From positions 1 to 64,000 of the forward strand of contig BBYL01000038.1 in NCBI GenBank assembly GCA_001570385.1: a DNA stretch of 64,000 nt, given 5' to 3'. Positions 10,416-18,702 of this stretch are shown piece by piece; positions within the stretch are counted from its first letter, which is position 1; each line of letters opens with the position of its first letter. The notes beneath the pieces are model-generated. The model had not been told where the DNA came from, made no database searches, and saw only the letters and a list, made by a program, of their open reading frames with translations. The DNA comes from Microtetraspora glauca (GTDB lineage Bacteria > Actinomycetota > Actinomycetes > Streptosporangiales > Streptosporangiaceae). A program made the position numbers and the translations under genes.

Positions 10416-10600
10416 CGCCGGATATCCCGATGAAAAGGGATTCTTGGGGATGACTGGAAGGTGATCTCTAGTCCCTAGATTTCCGGAAATTCCGGTCCTC
10501 TGCCCTGGCTGAGGTGCGGACGAGCGCGGCAGCCCACCCTTCGAGAAGGGTGATAGAAATGCCGTCCGTAGCTGAGTCCTGGTCGGCGCCGTACGCCGAC
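10411..10600 (+). promoter_or_regulatory. Structured 5' leader, possible c-di-AMP (ydaO-type) riboswitch
   Basis: Several blocks match the ydaO/yuaA consensus in order: CGCCGGAT (10416), GGGGA (10446), GGTGATCTC (10460), TCCGTAGCTGAGTCCTGG (10565), then TCGGCG (10583). CGCCG at 10416-10420 can pair with CGGCG at 10584-10588 as a closing stem. The same 3' strand GTCGGCG (10582-10588) can instead pair with CGCCGAC (10594-10600), an exclusive alternative suited to switching. A perfect CACCCTT/AAGGGTG hairpin lies at 10535-10552. Further down, GGGAATT of the ribosome binding site (10646-10652) can pair with AATTCCC (10612-10618). The match is degenerate, so the ligand class is tentative. ydaO switches commonly precede cell-wall protein genes in actinobacteria. 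Confidence 0.4.
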
Positions 10601-10652
10601 ACACGGGGGGTAATTCCCGCTCTCGTGAAAAGGGATATGAACCGGGGGAATT

Positions 10653-11702
10653 ATGAATCGAATCATTAAGGCTGCCGCGGTCCTCATCACCGCCGGTATC
10701 GCGGGCATGTCCGCCGTGCCGGCCCAGGCCTCGGCCGCCGACACGGGCACCGACGCGCAGCTCGCGGCCGTCACGAGGGTGCTCGCCGACGTCCGCGCCG
10801 ACGTGGTCGCCGGTGCGACCGGCTCCCTGCAGGGCCAGCTCGCCACCGTGGCGAACCTGGCGGCTCACGCGGACGCGAGCGTCAACGCGGTGGTCGCGGC
10901 GCAGCTCGCCGCGACGGCCAACGTCGCGCTCGGCGCGGTCGTCGACGTCAAGGCCGCGACCGAGGCTCAGCTCGTGGCCGCCGCCAACCTGACCGCCGAC
11001 GTCACCGCCGCCCTCGCCGCGAACGTGAACGCGAACGTTCAGGCCCAGCTCACCGCCGCCGCGAACCTCACCGCGAGCGTCGCCGCCACCCTCACCGCCA
11101 ACGTGAACGCCGCGGCCGTCGCCACGGTGAACGCGAACGCCGTCGTCGCGGCCCAGCTCGCCGTCGCGGCCAGCGCCGCCGCCAACGCGGCCGCCACCCT
11201 GACCGCCTTCGTCGACGCGCACCTGGACGCCGGCGTGGCTGTCCTCGCCGGCATCCGGATCCCCGTCGTCGTCCTGGTGGGCAACGTCCGCGCCCTGGCC
11301 AACGCCTCGGCCGCGCTCACCGCCAACGTGAACGCCGCCATCAACGTCGGTCTCGTGGCGAACCTCAGCGCCCTGCTCAACGTCAACGTCGGCGTCAACG
11401 CGCTGGCCGGCGTCAGGGTTCTGGTGCCCGGCGTGCTCACCACCGGCCTCAACACGGTGAAGTCGACCTCGTCGGTCACCACCACCCGTTCCAACGGCTG
11501 GGTGAGGACGGTGACCACGACCGTCGTTCCGTGGAACACCGTGACCGTGGTCAAGAACACCAGCACCAGCAGCACGAGCACCACCGGCACCACCGGGACC
11601 ACGACCACCGGCACGACCACCACCGGCACCACCGGTACGCCGACCACGACCACCACCACGACCACCACTCCGGGCACGACCTACCCCGCGCGCACCAAGT
11701 GA
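10653..11702 (+). CDS. Secreted Ala/Val/Asn-rich repeat protein with Thr-rich tail
   Basis: 349 residues; I do not recognise the family. A Sec signal peptide (residues 1-28, ending Q-A-S-A) is followed by a 220-residue region of imperfect repeats built on A-Q-L-x-A-x-A-N-L-x-A-x-V and L-T-A-N-V-N-A. A-Q-L recurs at about 35, 83, 105, 131 and 167. Residues 105-186 contain almost no charged residue and no Cys. The pattern suits long amphipathic helices or a beta-solenoid. Residues 270-349 are Ser/Thr-rich, ending in Thr-Gly runs, likely an extended and perhaps glycosylated wall-spanning tail. There is no LPxTG motif or C-terminal membrane helix. GGGGGAA precedes the ATG. The long structured leader suggests post-transcriptional control. 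Confidence 0.75.
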   Translation: MNRIIKAAAVLITAGIAGMSAVPAQASAADTGTDAQLAAVTRVLADVRADVVAGATGSLQGQLATVANLAAHADASVNAVVAAQLAATANVALGAVVDVKAATEAQLVAAANLTADVTAALAANVNANVQAQLTAAANLTASVAATLTANVNAAAVATVNANAVVAAQLAVAASAAANAAATLTAFVDAHLDAGVAVLAGIRIPVVVLVGNVRALANASAALTANVNAAINVGLVANLSALLNVNVGVNALAGVRVLVPGVLTTGLNTVKSTSSVTTTRSNGWVRTVTTTVVPWNTVTVVKNTSTSSTSTTGTTGTTTTGTTTTGTTGTPTTTTTTTTTPGTTYPARTK

Positions 11703-11721
11703 GCGATGATCGGGTGCCGCC

Positions 11722-11744
11722 CCGGGTGCGGTCGCCGCACCCGG
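11722..11744 (+). terminator. First hairpin after the repeat protein gene
   Basis: Perfect 9-bp arms CCGGGTGCG and CGCACCCGG enclose a GTCGC loop just after the stop codon. Confidence 0.5.
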
Positions 11745-11765
11745 AGCACTCGGAACACTGAAAGA

Positions 11766-11816
11766 ACATGAGAGAACCGGCCGACACCCTCCAGGTGTCG
11801 GCCGGTTCTCTCATGT
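11766..11816 (+). terminator. Strong 23-bp hairpin terminator
   Basis: Perfect 23-bp arms (11766-11788 and 11794-11816) enclose the loop CTCCA. No T-tract follows. The second of two hairpins after the secreted repeat protein, it probably ends or protects an abundant transcript. Confidence 0.8.
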
Positions 11817-11902
11817 CGTCAGCGTGTCGCCCGGGCGAGGCCGGGGCCGCCAGGTCGTGGAACCACGCAGGCGGGACGCGCTCCCCGGCGCCTGGCGCCG
11901 GA

Positions 11903-12064
11903 TCAGTTGAGCGAGCCGCGCAGGCAGGTGCGCCGGCCGATCTCCGCCTGCAGCCGGGCCATCTGCCAGTGCAGATCGATCAGCTGCTCGGCGATCAAAC
12001 TCAACGGAAGCTCCGAGGGATCTTCAGCGGCCAAATGGTCGATCGCCGTCGCCAGGTCACCCAT
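11903..12064 (-). CDS. Small conserved-looking protein of unknown function
   Basis: A 53-residue helical, mostly acidic protein that I do not recognise. It begins M-G-D-L-A-T-A-I-D-H-L-A and contains L-I-D-L-H-W-Q-M-A-R-L-Q-A-E-I-G. The ATG at 12064 has GGAGGGCGGG immediately upstream, an excellent ribosome binding site that fixes this start over a longer frame. A TATGAT box lies at 12106-12101 on the same strand. It could be a small regulatory or adaptor protein; nothing nearby indicates its role. Confidence 0.6.
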   Translation of the reverse strand: MGDLATAIDHLAAEDPSELPLSLIAEQLIDLHWQMARLQAEIGRRTCLRGSLN

Positions 12065-12128
12065 CCCGCCCTCCGGTGTCCAGGTCGAATCTACGTTCGA
12101 ATCATAGTGGAACACCGGCACGGGCGCA

Positions 12129-12665
12129 TCAGGTTTCGTAGGTCGGCGCGATGTAACCGCGGGCCAGGGTGTTCGCCGTGATGTTGAACCCCACCACGGC
12201 GGGTGGCGCGTCGTCGCCCACCCCGAGCTTCTCGACCTTCAACGCGTGCACGGCGAAGACGTAGCGGTGCGGCCATCCCGGCGGCGGAGCGGCGCCGCCG
12301 TAGGACTTCTGGCTGTAGTCGTTGCGCGCGTGCGCGGCCCCCTCGGGAAGGCCCGCGAAGCCCGGGGCCGTCCCCGCGCCGGTCGGCAGCTCGGTGACGT
12401 CCGCGGGGATGTCGTACACGAGCCAGTGCCAGAATCCGCTGCCGGTGGGCGCGTCCGGGTCGAAGCAGGTCACCGCATAGCTTTTCGTGCCCTCGGGCGC
12501 GCCCGACCAGCGCAGGTTCGGCGACTGGTTCTGCCCGGTCATGCCCCAGTCGTTGAAGACGTGGGCGTCGGACAGGCGCTCCCCGTCCCGTACGTCGTCG
12601 CTCTCGACGGTCAGGCTGGGCACCTGAGGCAGATGGTCATAGGGAATCGGCGGCTGCGTCGGCAC
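12129..12665 (-). CDS. YbhB/YbcL family Raf-kinase-inhibitor-like (PEBP) protein
   Basis: 178 residues with the bacterial PEBP fold: D-P-D-A-P-T-G-S-G-F-W-H-W-L (anion-binding site), then the G-x-x-Y-x-G-P-like block S-Y-G-G-A-A-P-P-P-G-W-P-H-R-Y. Bacterial members are small cytosolic proteins of uncertain role. The GTG start at 12665 is preceded by GGAGGA at six bases. It is separate from the exporter genes upstream on the same strand. Confidence 0.92.
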   Translation of the reverse strand: MPTQPPIPYDHLPQVPSLTVESDDVRDGERLSDAHVFNDWGMTGQNQSPNLRWSGAPEGTKSYAVTCFDPDAPTGSGFWHWLVYDIPADVTELPTGAGTAPGFAGLPEGAAHARNDYSQKSYGGAAPPPGWPHRYVFAVHALKVEKLGVGDDAPPAVVGFNITANTLARGYIAPTYET

Positions 12666-12743
12666 GATCCGTCCTCCGATGGGTCGACATCATGGTCGTC
12701 ACCCATCCTGGTACGGCCGCCGCGCGGTCGCCACTGGCCGCGC

Positions 12744-13556
12744 TCAGGCCTTGTTGTACGCGGCGAGGACCTCGGAGGGGTCGCCGTCCATCTTGATCTT
12801 GCCCTTGTGCAGCCAGATGACGCGGCTGCAGGTGTCCTCGATGACGTCGAGGTTGTGGGCCACCAGGAAGACGGTGCCGGCGGACTCGCGCATCTGCTTG
12901 ATGCGCTTCTGGCTCCTCTTCTTGAACTCGCGGTCGCCGGTGGCCAGCGCCTCGTCGATGAGGAGGACGTCATGGGTCTTGGCCGAGGAGATGGCGAAGC
13001 GCAGCCGCGCGCCCATGCCGGAGGAGTAGGTCGACATCGGGAACTGCACGAACTCGCCGATGCCGGAGAAGTCGACGATCTCGTCATACTTCTCGCGCAG
13101 TTCGGTGGGGGACATGCCCATGGCGTAACAGCCGAGGACGATGTTGCGCTCGCCGGTGAGCTCCTTCATCAGGGCGGCGTTGACGCCGAGAAGCGACGGC
13201 TGGCCGTCGGTGTAGACCGCGCCCTTGTGCGGCGGGAGCAGCCCGGCGATGGCCCGCAGCAGCGTCGACTTGCCTGAGCCGTTGCGGCCGACGATGCCGA
13301 TCGCCTCTCCGTGGCGGGCGACGAAGGAGACGCCCTTGACGGCGTGGACTTCCTTCATCTGGGGACGGCCCTGGCGCCTGACGATGCGCATGAGTGCGTT
13401 CGCCGCATTGCCCTTCTGGGAGTCCGAGGCGGCGCCGTACACCTTGTAGACGATGTGGAGGTTGTCGACGATCACCGTCGGCGTCCCGAGCACCTCGGGG
13501 GACGCCTGTGATTCTTCCTGGGCCACGTGGGACAGCTCCTTGGTCAGCTCAGCCAC
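12744..13556 (-). CDS. Polysaccharide/teichoic acid ABC exporter, ATP-binding subunit
   Basis: A 270-residue ATPase of the Wzt/TagH class. Walker A is G-R-N-G-S-G-K-S-T, the signature is Y-S-S-G-M-G-A-R-L-R-F, and Walker B is V-L-L-I-D-E-A-L-A. The Y-S-S-G-M variant signature is characteristic of exporters of O-antigen, teichoic acid or arabinogalactan precursors. It lacks the extra C-terminal carbohydrate-binding domain seen in some Wzt proteins. It overlaps its permease gene by eight bases (GTG start inside the permease stop), so translation is coupled. No glycosyltransferase genes are adjacent to identify the glycan. Confidence 0.93.
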   Translation of the reverse strand: MAELTKELSHVAQEESQASPEVLGTPTVIVDNLHIVYKVYGAASDSQKGNAANALMRIVRRQGRPQMKEVHAVKGVSFVARHGEAIGIVGRNGSGKSTLLRAIAGLLPPHKGAVYTDGQPSLLGVNAALMKELTGERNIVLGCYAMGMSPTELREKYDEIVDFSGIGEFVQFPMSTYSSGMGARLRFAISSAKTHDVLLIDEALATGDREFKKRSQKRIKQMRESAGTVFLVAHNLDVIEDTCSRVIWLHKGKIKMDGDPSEVLAAYNKA

Positions 13557-14454
13557 GTCCGTACCTCTCCTCGGCCCGCCAGAAGTACCAGAAGCCGACG
13601 ATCAGCGCGAATATCGCCCAGAATATGCAGGTAATCCACGCCCATCGCTCCGGGAATCGCTGGTAGATCAGCAGGTCGCGCATGAACTCGATGTAGGCGG
13701 CGGCCGGGTTGAACTCCAGGGCCCACCGGAGCACGTCAGGGAGCTTCTCCGTGCGCTCGCTGATGCTGTAGAAGACGCCGGAGGCGTACAGCCAGGTGCG
13801 GGTGATGAACGGCAGGAGCTGGTTCGTGTCGCGGACGAACGCGCCGACGCGAGCCATGAACAGGCTCGCGCCGACGTTGAAGACCAGTTGCAGGGCCAGC
13901 GTGACCGGGATCAGCAGCCAGAGCCATGTGATCGGCTCGCCGGTGACCAGGACGAGCACGATGAGCACGCCCATCGACCAGCCGAGCTGCTGCAGCTCCT
14001 GCACCGCGTACGCCAGGGGAAGCGAGGCACGGGGGAAGTGCAGGGCCCTGATGAGCGAGAGGTTCGACGAGACGGACTTGGCGCCGCTGATCACCGTCCG
14101 CTGGGTGAAGGTGAAGACCATGACCCCGGTGATGAGGAACGCGGGGTAGTTGTCGATGTTCTTGCTCTGACCGAGGATGACACCGAACATCAGCCAGTAG
14201 ACCGCGGCGTTGAGCAGCGGCGTGAGCACCTGCCAGAGCTGGCCGAGCGCGGACTCGGAGTACTTCGAGACGTTCCTGGACGTGGCGTACGTCAGGATGA
14301 AGTGCCTCCGCGTCCACAATTGGCGCAGGTACGCGGGCAGGGTGGGGCGCGCGATGGCGCGTCGCAACCCGTGGCGCTCGGCGAGCGCGGCCAGTGACTC
14401 CGGCGCCCCGCCGCCCGCCTGGGCGTCCGCGACCGCGGAATCCGGCTGGCTCAT
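13549..14454 (-). CDS. Polysaccharide/teichoic acid ABC exporter, permease subunit
   Basis: 301 residues of the ABC-2 permease type (TagG/Wzm/RfbD). About six transmembrane helices follow a 60-residue cytoplasmic N-terminus; the family motif F-I-T-R-T-W-L-Y-A-S-G-V-F-Y-S occurs near residue 225. With the downstream ATPase it would flip a lipid-linked cell-wall glycan across the membrane. Mycobacterial homologues export galactan. It is the first gene of a two-gene operon. Confidence 0.93.
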   Translation of the reverse strand: MSQPDSAVADAQAGGGAPESLAALAERHGLRRAIARPTLPAYLRQLWTRRHFILTYATSRNVSKYSESALGQLWQVLTPLLNAAVYWLMFGVILGQSKNIDNYPAFLITGVMVFTFTQRTVISGAKSVSSNLSLIRALHFPRASLPLAYAVQELQQLGWSMGVLIVLVLVTGEPITWLWLLIPVTLALQLVFNVGASLFMARVGAFVRDTNQLLPFITRTWLYASGVFYSISERTEKLPDVLRWALEFNPAAAYIEFMRDLLIYQRFPERWAWITCIFWAIFALIVGFWYFWRAEERYGRG

Positions 14455-14926
14455 GGGATGGACTCTATTGGATGGTGATGAGTAAGAGACCGGTGATGGT
14501 GATCCGTTGGCCTCTCGTGGACGTCGGCCGTGACCGTCGCGGGGAGCGGGGCCGCGGCTTGGTCAAAGGTAGCCCAGCGACTCGTGGTATGGGGACAACG
14601 GCACGGGTCCGATGTCATGGAGACGCCGATGCCCCATCAATCGCATCCTATGTGTACCTTATTGGGTGGTTTGGGCTTCGCATCGGCATTTAGCCCGACC
14701 TTGTTGGTATGCGTATGACGCCCCACCGACGCACGTGTGACCGAACTGCAATGCACCAGAGACTCGTCTGGTGTGCGGAGTGAGGGATGCTCGCGACGAC
14801 TGGCAGGGCGTCAGCGGGCTTGACCATGTTTGCAAACGAGGGAACCTCACCACCATCCGAGGAACCCGCGCGAGTGAACGGGGCATGCCCGCCAATGCCC
14901 ATCCTTAGAGGGAGGATCAATCCACT
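14455..14926. other. 470-bp intergenic region between divergent transport operons
   Basis: No convincing gene is present. It must hold the promoters of the glycan exporter (minus) and of the peptide importer (plus). Near 14465-14510 the sequence repeats GATGGTGAT twice. A TTGACC at 14820 might be a -35 box for the importer, but no clear -10 follows. GGGAGG before 14927 is the ribosome binding site. Confidence 0.5.
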
Positions 14927-16627
14927 ATGCGCGTAGCTAAGGGCGCACAGATCGCCGCGGGCACCGCGCTGCTTGCGCTTGGGGTCGCCGCGTGCGGCGG
15001 TGGCGGCAGCGGTTCCGGCGGCAGCGGCAGCGACGGCGGCACCAACCCCCGCGCGGCCGACGGCACCGTGTACATCCGGGGATGTGAGCCCCAGACCGGC
15101 TTCGTCCCGGGCAACATCAACGAGACCTGCGGCGGCACGATCAACCAGTTCGTGTACGACCAGCTGATCAAGTACAACACCGACACGGCCGCGCCCGAGC
15201 TGAGCCAGGCGGAGTCGATCGAGAGCCCGGACAACAAGGTCTGGACGATCAAGCTCAAGCCGGGGCTGAAGTGGAGCGACGGCACGCCGGTCACCGCCAA
15301 GAACTACGTTGACGCCTGGAACTACACCGCGTACACCCCGAACGCGCAGAACGGCGGCTGGTGGTTCGGCAGCGTCGAGGGTTACGGGGACGTCGCGACC
15401 GAGGACCCGGACGGCGCCGACGGGCCGAAGGAGGCTCCGAAGCCGGCCAAGGAGACCATGTCCGGTCTCGAGGTGATCGACGACCTCACCTTCAAGGTCA
15501 CGCTGCAGGCCCCCGAGGCGGTGTTCCGCACCAAGCTGGGCTACACCACGTTCTCCCCGCTGCCCGACGCGTTCTTCAAGGACCCCAAGGCGTTCGCCGC
15601 CAACCCGGTCACGAACGGCCCCTTCAAGTTCGTGAAGTGGGACCACAACTCGCAGATCGTGGTCGAGGCCGTCGCGGACTACCCGGGCGCCGAGAAGCCC
15701 AAGGTCAAGAAGATCGTCTACAAGATGTACAAGGACGACGACGCGGCCTACGCGGACCTGGTGTCCAACAACCTCGACTTCACCGAGCTCGTTCCGCCGT
15801 CGGCCCTGGCCGGTGACAAGTGGAAGAGCGACCTCGGCGACCGCGCCATCGAGGGCCAGCAGGGCGTCATCCAGACGATGACCTTCCCGCTGTACGACAA
15901 GGAGTTCGGCGGCAACGCGGACTTCCGCAAGGCGCTGTCCCTGGCGATCGACCGGAAGACGATCACGGACAAGATCTTCAACAAGGGTCGTGTCCCGATC
16001 GACGGCTGGATCTCCCCGCTGGTCGAGGGCTACAAGACTCCGGGCGCGTGTGGCGAGTTCTGCACCTTCGACCCGGCCAAGGCCAAGGAGTACCTCGCCA
16101 AGGCCAAGGCCGCGGGCTACACCCCGCCGAAGGAGTACCCGATCTGGTACAACGGCGACTCCGCGCACAAGGAGTGGGTGGACGCCACCGCCAACAGCAT
16201 CAACCAGGCCCTGGGCGCCGACGCCGGCTTCACGGTCGTGGGCAAGGCCACGCCGACCTTCGCCGAGTTCCGTGACCTGATCACGAACCGCAAGATGAAG
16301 GGCGCGTTCCGCACGGGCTGGCAGATGGACTACCCGAGCATCGAGAACTTCCTGAACCCGCTGTACAAGACGGGCGCGGGCTCGAACGACGGTGAGTTCA
16401 GCGACAAGGAACTCGACGCCAAGCTGAAGGAAGCCGACACCTCCACCGACCCGGCGCAGTCGATCCTCCACTACCAGGAGGCCGAGGCCATGCTGGTCAA
16501 GGAGATGAACGCCATCCCGCTGTGGTCGTACGGTCTGCAGGCAGGCACGTCCAAGTGGGTGACCGGTGTCAAGGTCACACCGTTCGGTGTGCTCGACCCG
16601 CTCTCCATCGCGATCAAGGAAGCGTAG
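14927..16627 (+). CDS. ABC transporter substrate-binding lipoprotein, oligopeptide family 5
   Basis: 566 residues. The lipobox L-G-V-A-A-C places the lipidated Cys at residue 23, followed by a Gly/Ser linker. The mature protein has the SBP_bac_5 fold, with W-T-I-K-L-K-P-G-L-K-W-S-D-G-T-P-V-T-A near residue 105 as family signature. It captures oligopeptides or similar solutes outside the membrane for the permeases encoded next. The first gene of a five-gene operon, it is separated from the rest by a hairpin that may let it be made in excess. The ligand cannot be predicted. Confidence 0.95.
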   Translation: MRVAKGAQIAAGTALLALGVAACGGGGSGSGGSGSDGGTNPRAADGTVYIRGCEPQTGFVPGNINETCGGTINQFVYDQLIKYNTDTAAPELSQAESIESPDNKVWTIKLKPGLKWSDGTPVTAKNYVDAWNYTAYTPNAQNGGWWFGSVEGYGDVATEDPDGADGPKEAPKPAKETMSGLEVIDDLTFKVTLQAPEAVFRTKLGYTTFSPLPDAFFKDPKAFAANPVTNGPFKFVKWDHNSQIVVEAVADYPGAEKPKVKKIVYKMYKDDDAAYADLVSNNLDFTELVPPSALAGDKWKSDLGDRAIEGQQGVIQTMTFPLYDKEFGGNADFRKALSLAIDRKTITDKIFNKGRVPIDGWISPLVEGYKTPGACGEFCTFDPAKAKEYLAKAKAAGYTPPKEYPIWYNGDSAHKEWVDATANSINQALGADAGFTVVGKATPTFAEFRDLITNRKMKGAFRTGWQMDYPSIENFLNPLYKTGAGSNDGEFSDKELDAKLKEADTSTDPAQSILHYQEAEAMLVKEMNAIPLWSYGLQAGTSKWVTGVKVTPFGVLDPLSIAIKEA

Positions 16628-16646
16628 GCTCGCCTCGCATGCGCCA

Positions 16647-16677
16647 CGAGGCCGGTTCCAGACCGGGGCCGGCCTCG
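16647..16677 (+). terminator. Intra-operon hairpin after the binding-protein gene
   Basis: CGAGGCCGG (16647-16655) pairs with CCGGCCTCG (16669-16677). It sits between the binding protein and permease genes, a usual place for partial termination or mRNA stabilisation. Confidence 0.55.
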
Positions 16678-16820
16678 CTGGCTGTCTGACGGCGGATACG
16701 TAAAGTCACGGCTCCGCCACTGTCCAGCCCTCCCTTTCGGTCCTCCGCACTCATCCACCTGCGGCATTGTTGACCGGTAGGGATGCATGTACGACCTTTA
16801 GCGTCAGAGTGGAGGTGCGC

Positions 16821-17747
16821 ATGGGCCGATATGCCATCCGGCGCCTGCTGCAACTCATCCCCGTGCTCCTAGGCACGACCTTCCTCATCAACTACATGGT
16901 GTGGCAGCTCCCCGGTGACCCGTTCGCCGCGCGCTGTGGTCAGCGAGCCTGCCCCGACTCATACATCTCCGCCATGCGCGCGCAGTTCGGCCTCGACCAG
17001 CCGATGCTCGTGCAGTACTGGCACTTCCTGAAGAACCTGCTGTCCGGCGACCTGGGTGTGAACTTCAACCAGGTGTCCGTGGCGTCGCAACTCGCCGACG
17101 CCTGGCCGATCACCATCCGGCTCGGCCTGATGGCCGTCGCCATCGAGGCGATCATCGGCATCGCGGCCGGCGTGCTGTCCGGTCTCAAGCGCGGCGGCTT
17201 CATCGACAACGTGATCACGATTTCCACGCTGTTCATGCTGTCGCTGCCGATCTTCGTCACCGGCTTCATCCTGCAGTGGCTGCTCGGCGTGCAGCTCCAG
17301 TGGATCAACCCCACGGTGTCCGACGCGGCGACCGTGGGTGAACTGCTGATCCCGGCGTTCGTGCTGGCCAGCCTCAACCTCGCGTTCACCGCCCGGCTCA
17401 CCCGGACGAGCATCGTCGAGAACCGCCGGTCCGACTACGTCCGTACCGCGATCTCCAAGGGCATGACGAACCGCCGCGTGGTGGGCGTTCATCTCCTGCG
17501 CAACTCGTTGATCCCGGCACTGACCTTCCTCGGCACCGAGATCGGCTCGCTCATGTCGGGCGCGATCGTGACGGAGGGCATCTTCAACATCCACGGCATC
17601 GGTGGACTGCTCTTCACCGCGATCAACAACCACGACTTCACCATCGTGGTGCCCGTCGCGTCCCTGCTGGTTCTCGTCTATCTGCTCGCCAACCTGCTCG
17701 TCGACCTCCTCTACGGCGTGCTCGACCCGAGGATCCGTTATGAGTGA
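16821..17747 (+). CDS. Oligopeptide ABC transporter permease (DppB/OppB type)
   Basis: 308 residues, six transmembrane helices. It begins M-G-R-Y-A-I-R-R-L-L-Q-L-I-P-V, typical of OppB/DppB. The cytoplasmic EAA loop includes Y-V-R-T-A-I-S-K-G, which contacts the ATPases. The ATG at 16821 has GGAGGTG upstream; a longer frame from 16767 is unsupported. Its last codons overlap the next gene by eight bases. Confidence 0.95.
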   Translation: MGRYAIRRLLQLIPVLLGTTFLINYMVWQLPGDPFAARCGQRACPDSYISAMRAQFGLDQPMLVQYWHFLKNLLSGDLGVNFNQVSVASQLADAWPITIRLGLMAVAIEAIIGIAAGVLSGLKRGGFIDNVITISTLFMLSLPIFVTGFILQWLLGVQLQWINPTVSDAATVGELLIPAFVLASLNLAFTARLTRTSIVENRRSDYVRTAISKGMTNRRVVGVHLLRNSLIPALTFLGTEIGSLMSGAIVTEGIFNIHGIGGLLFTAINNHDFTIVVPVASLLVLVYLLANLLVDLLYGVLDPRIRYE

Positions 17748-18690
17748 ACCGACCGCCACGCAAGATCTGATCCAGGGAACGCCAGAGCCCTCGGCCGCCG
17801 CCGTCCCCAACTCGTCGGGGAAGCCGCGCAGCCTCTGGTACGACACCTGGGACATCCTGAAGCGCAGGAAGATCTTCTGGATCTCCTTCGTGATGCTCAT
17901 CGTGTTCCTGGTGATGGCCGCGTTCCCGACGCTGTTCACGCACAAGGACCCCGAGTGGGCCACGCTCGCCAGAAGCATGGAGGGGCCGAGCGAGGACGCC
18001 TGGTTCGGCTTCGACCTGCAGGGCCGGGACGTGTTCGCGCGCACCATCTACGGCGCGCGCACCTCGATCATCGTGGGTGTGCTGGCCACGCTCGGCACCG
18101 TGGTGCTCGGCGGCATCGCCGGCGTCATCGCCGCGTACCAGGGGAAGTGGCTCGACTCGCTGCTCTCCCGCGTCGGCGAGATGTTCCTCGGCGTGCCGTA
18201 CGTGCTCGGCGCGGTCATCATCCTCGGCTCGGTCGCCCCGGTGCAGTCCAACCCCGGTAAGACCATGATCATGACCGTTGTGATCATCGTGCTGGCCGTG
18301 CTCGGCTGGCCGGTGCTCATGCGCATCGCCCGGTCGTCGATCATCCAGGCCAAGCACCAGGACTACGTGCAGGCCGCCCGCGCGCTGGGCGCCGGCCCGT
18401 TCCGGATCATCTTCAAGCACCTGCTGCCGAACTCGCTCGCGCCGATCCTGGTGTACTCCACGATCACCATCGGCAGCTACATCGGCGCCGAGGCGACCCT
18501 GTCGCTCCTCGGCATCGGCCTGCGCACGCCGGTCATCTCGTGGGGCATCGCGATCGCCGACCACACCCGGTACATCCGGACCGGCGCGCACGCGATGTTC
18601 TTCCCGGCCGCGTTCCTGTCCCTCTGCGTGCTCACCTTCGTCATGCTCGGCGAGGCCGTACGCGACGCACTCGACCCCAAGCTTCGCTAG
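17740..18690 (+). CDS. Oligopeptide ABC transporter permease (DppC/OppC type)
   Basis: 316 residues with an N-terminal cytoplasmic segment of about 45 residues (OppC_N) and six membrane helices. The EAA loop is Y-V-Q-A-A-R-A-L-G-A. The ATG overlaps the upstream stop region (ATGAGTGA), indicating translational coupling with the DppB-type partner. Together they form the membrane channel of the importer. Confidence 0.95.
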   Translation: MSEPTATQDLIQGTPEPSAAAVPNSSGKPRSLWYDTWDILKRRKIFWISFVMLIVFLVMAAFPTLFTHKDPEWATLARSMEGPSEDAWFGFDLQGRDVFARTIYGARTSIIVGVLATLGTVVLGGIAGVIAAYQGKWLDSLLSRVGEMFLGVPYVLGAVIILGSVAPVQSNPGKTMIMTVVIIVLAVLGWPVLMRIARSSIIQAKHQDYVQAARALGAGPFRIIFKHLLPNSLAPILVYSTITIGSYIGAEATLSLLGIGLRTPVISWGIAIADHTRYIRTGAHAMFFPAAFLSLCVLTFVMLGEAVRDALDPKLR

Positions 18691-18702
18691 GAGGCACGAA
18701 CA

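Noticed and set aside
11531..11761. His-rich plus-strand frame (H-R-H-D-H repeats)
   Set aside because: It is a +2 reading of the Thr-rich codons of the secreted repeat protein.
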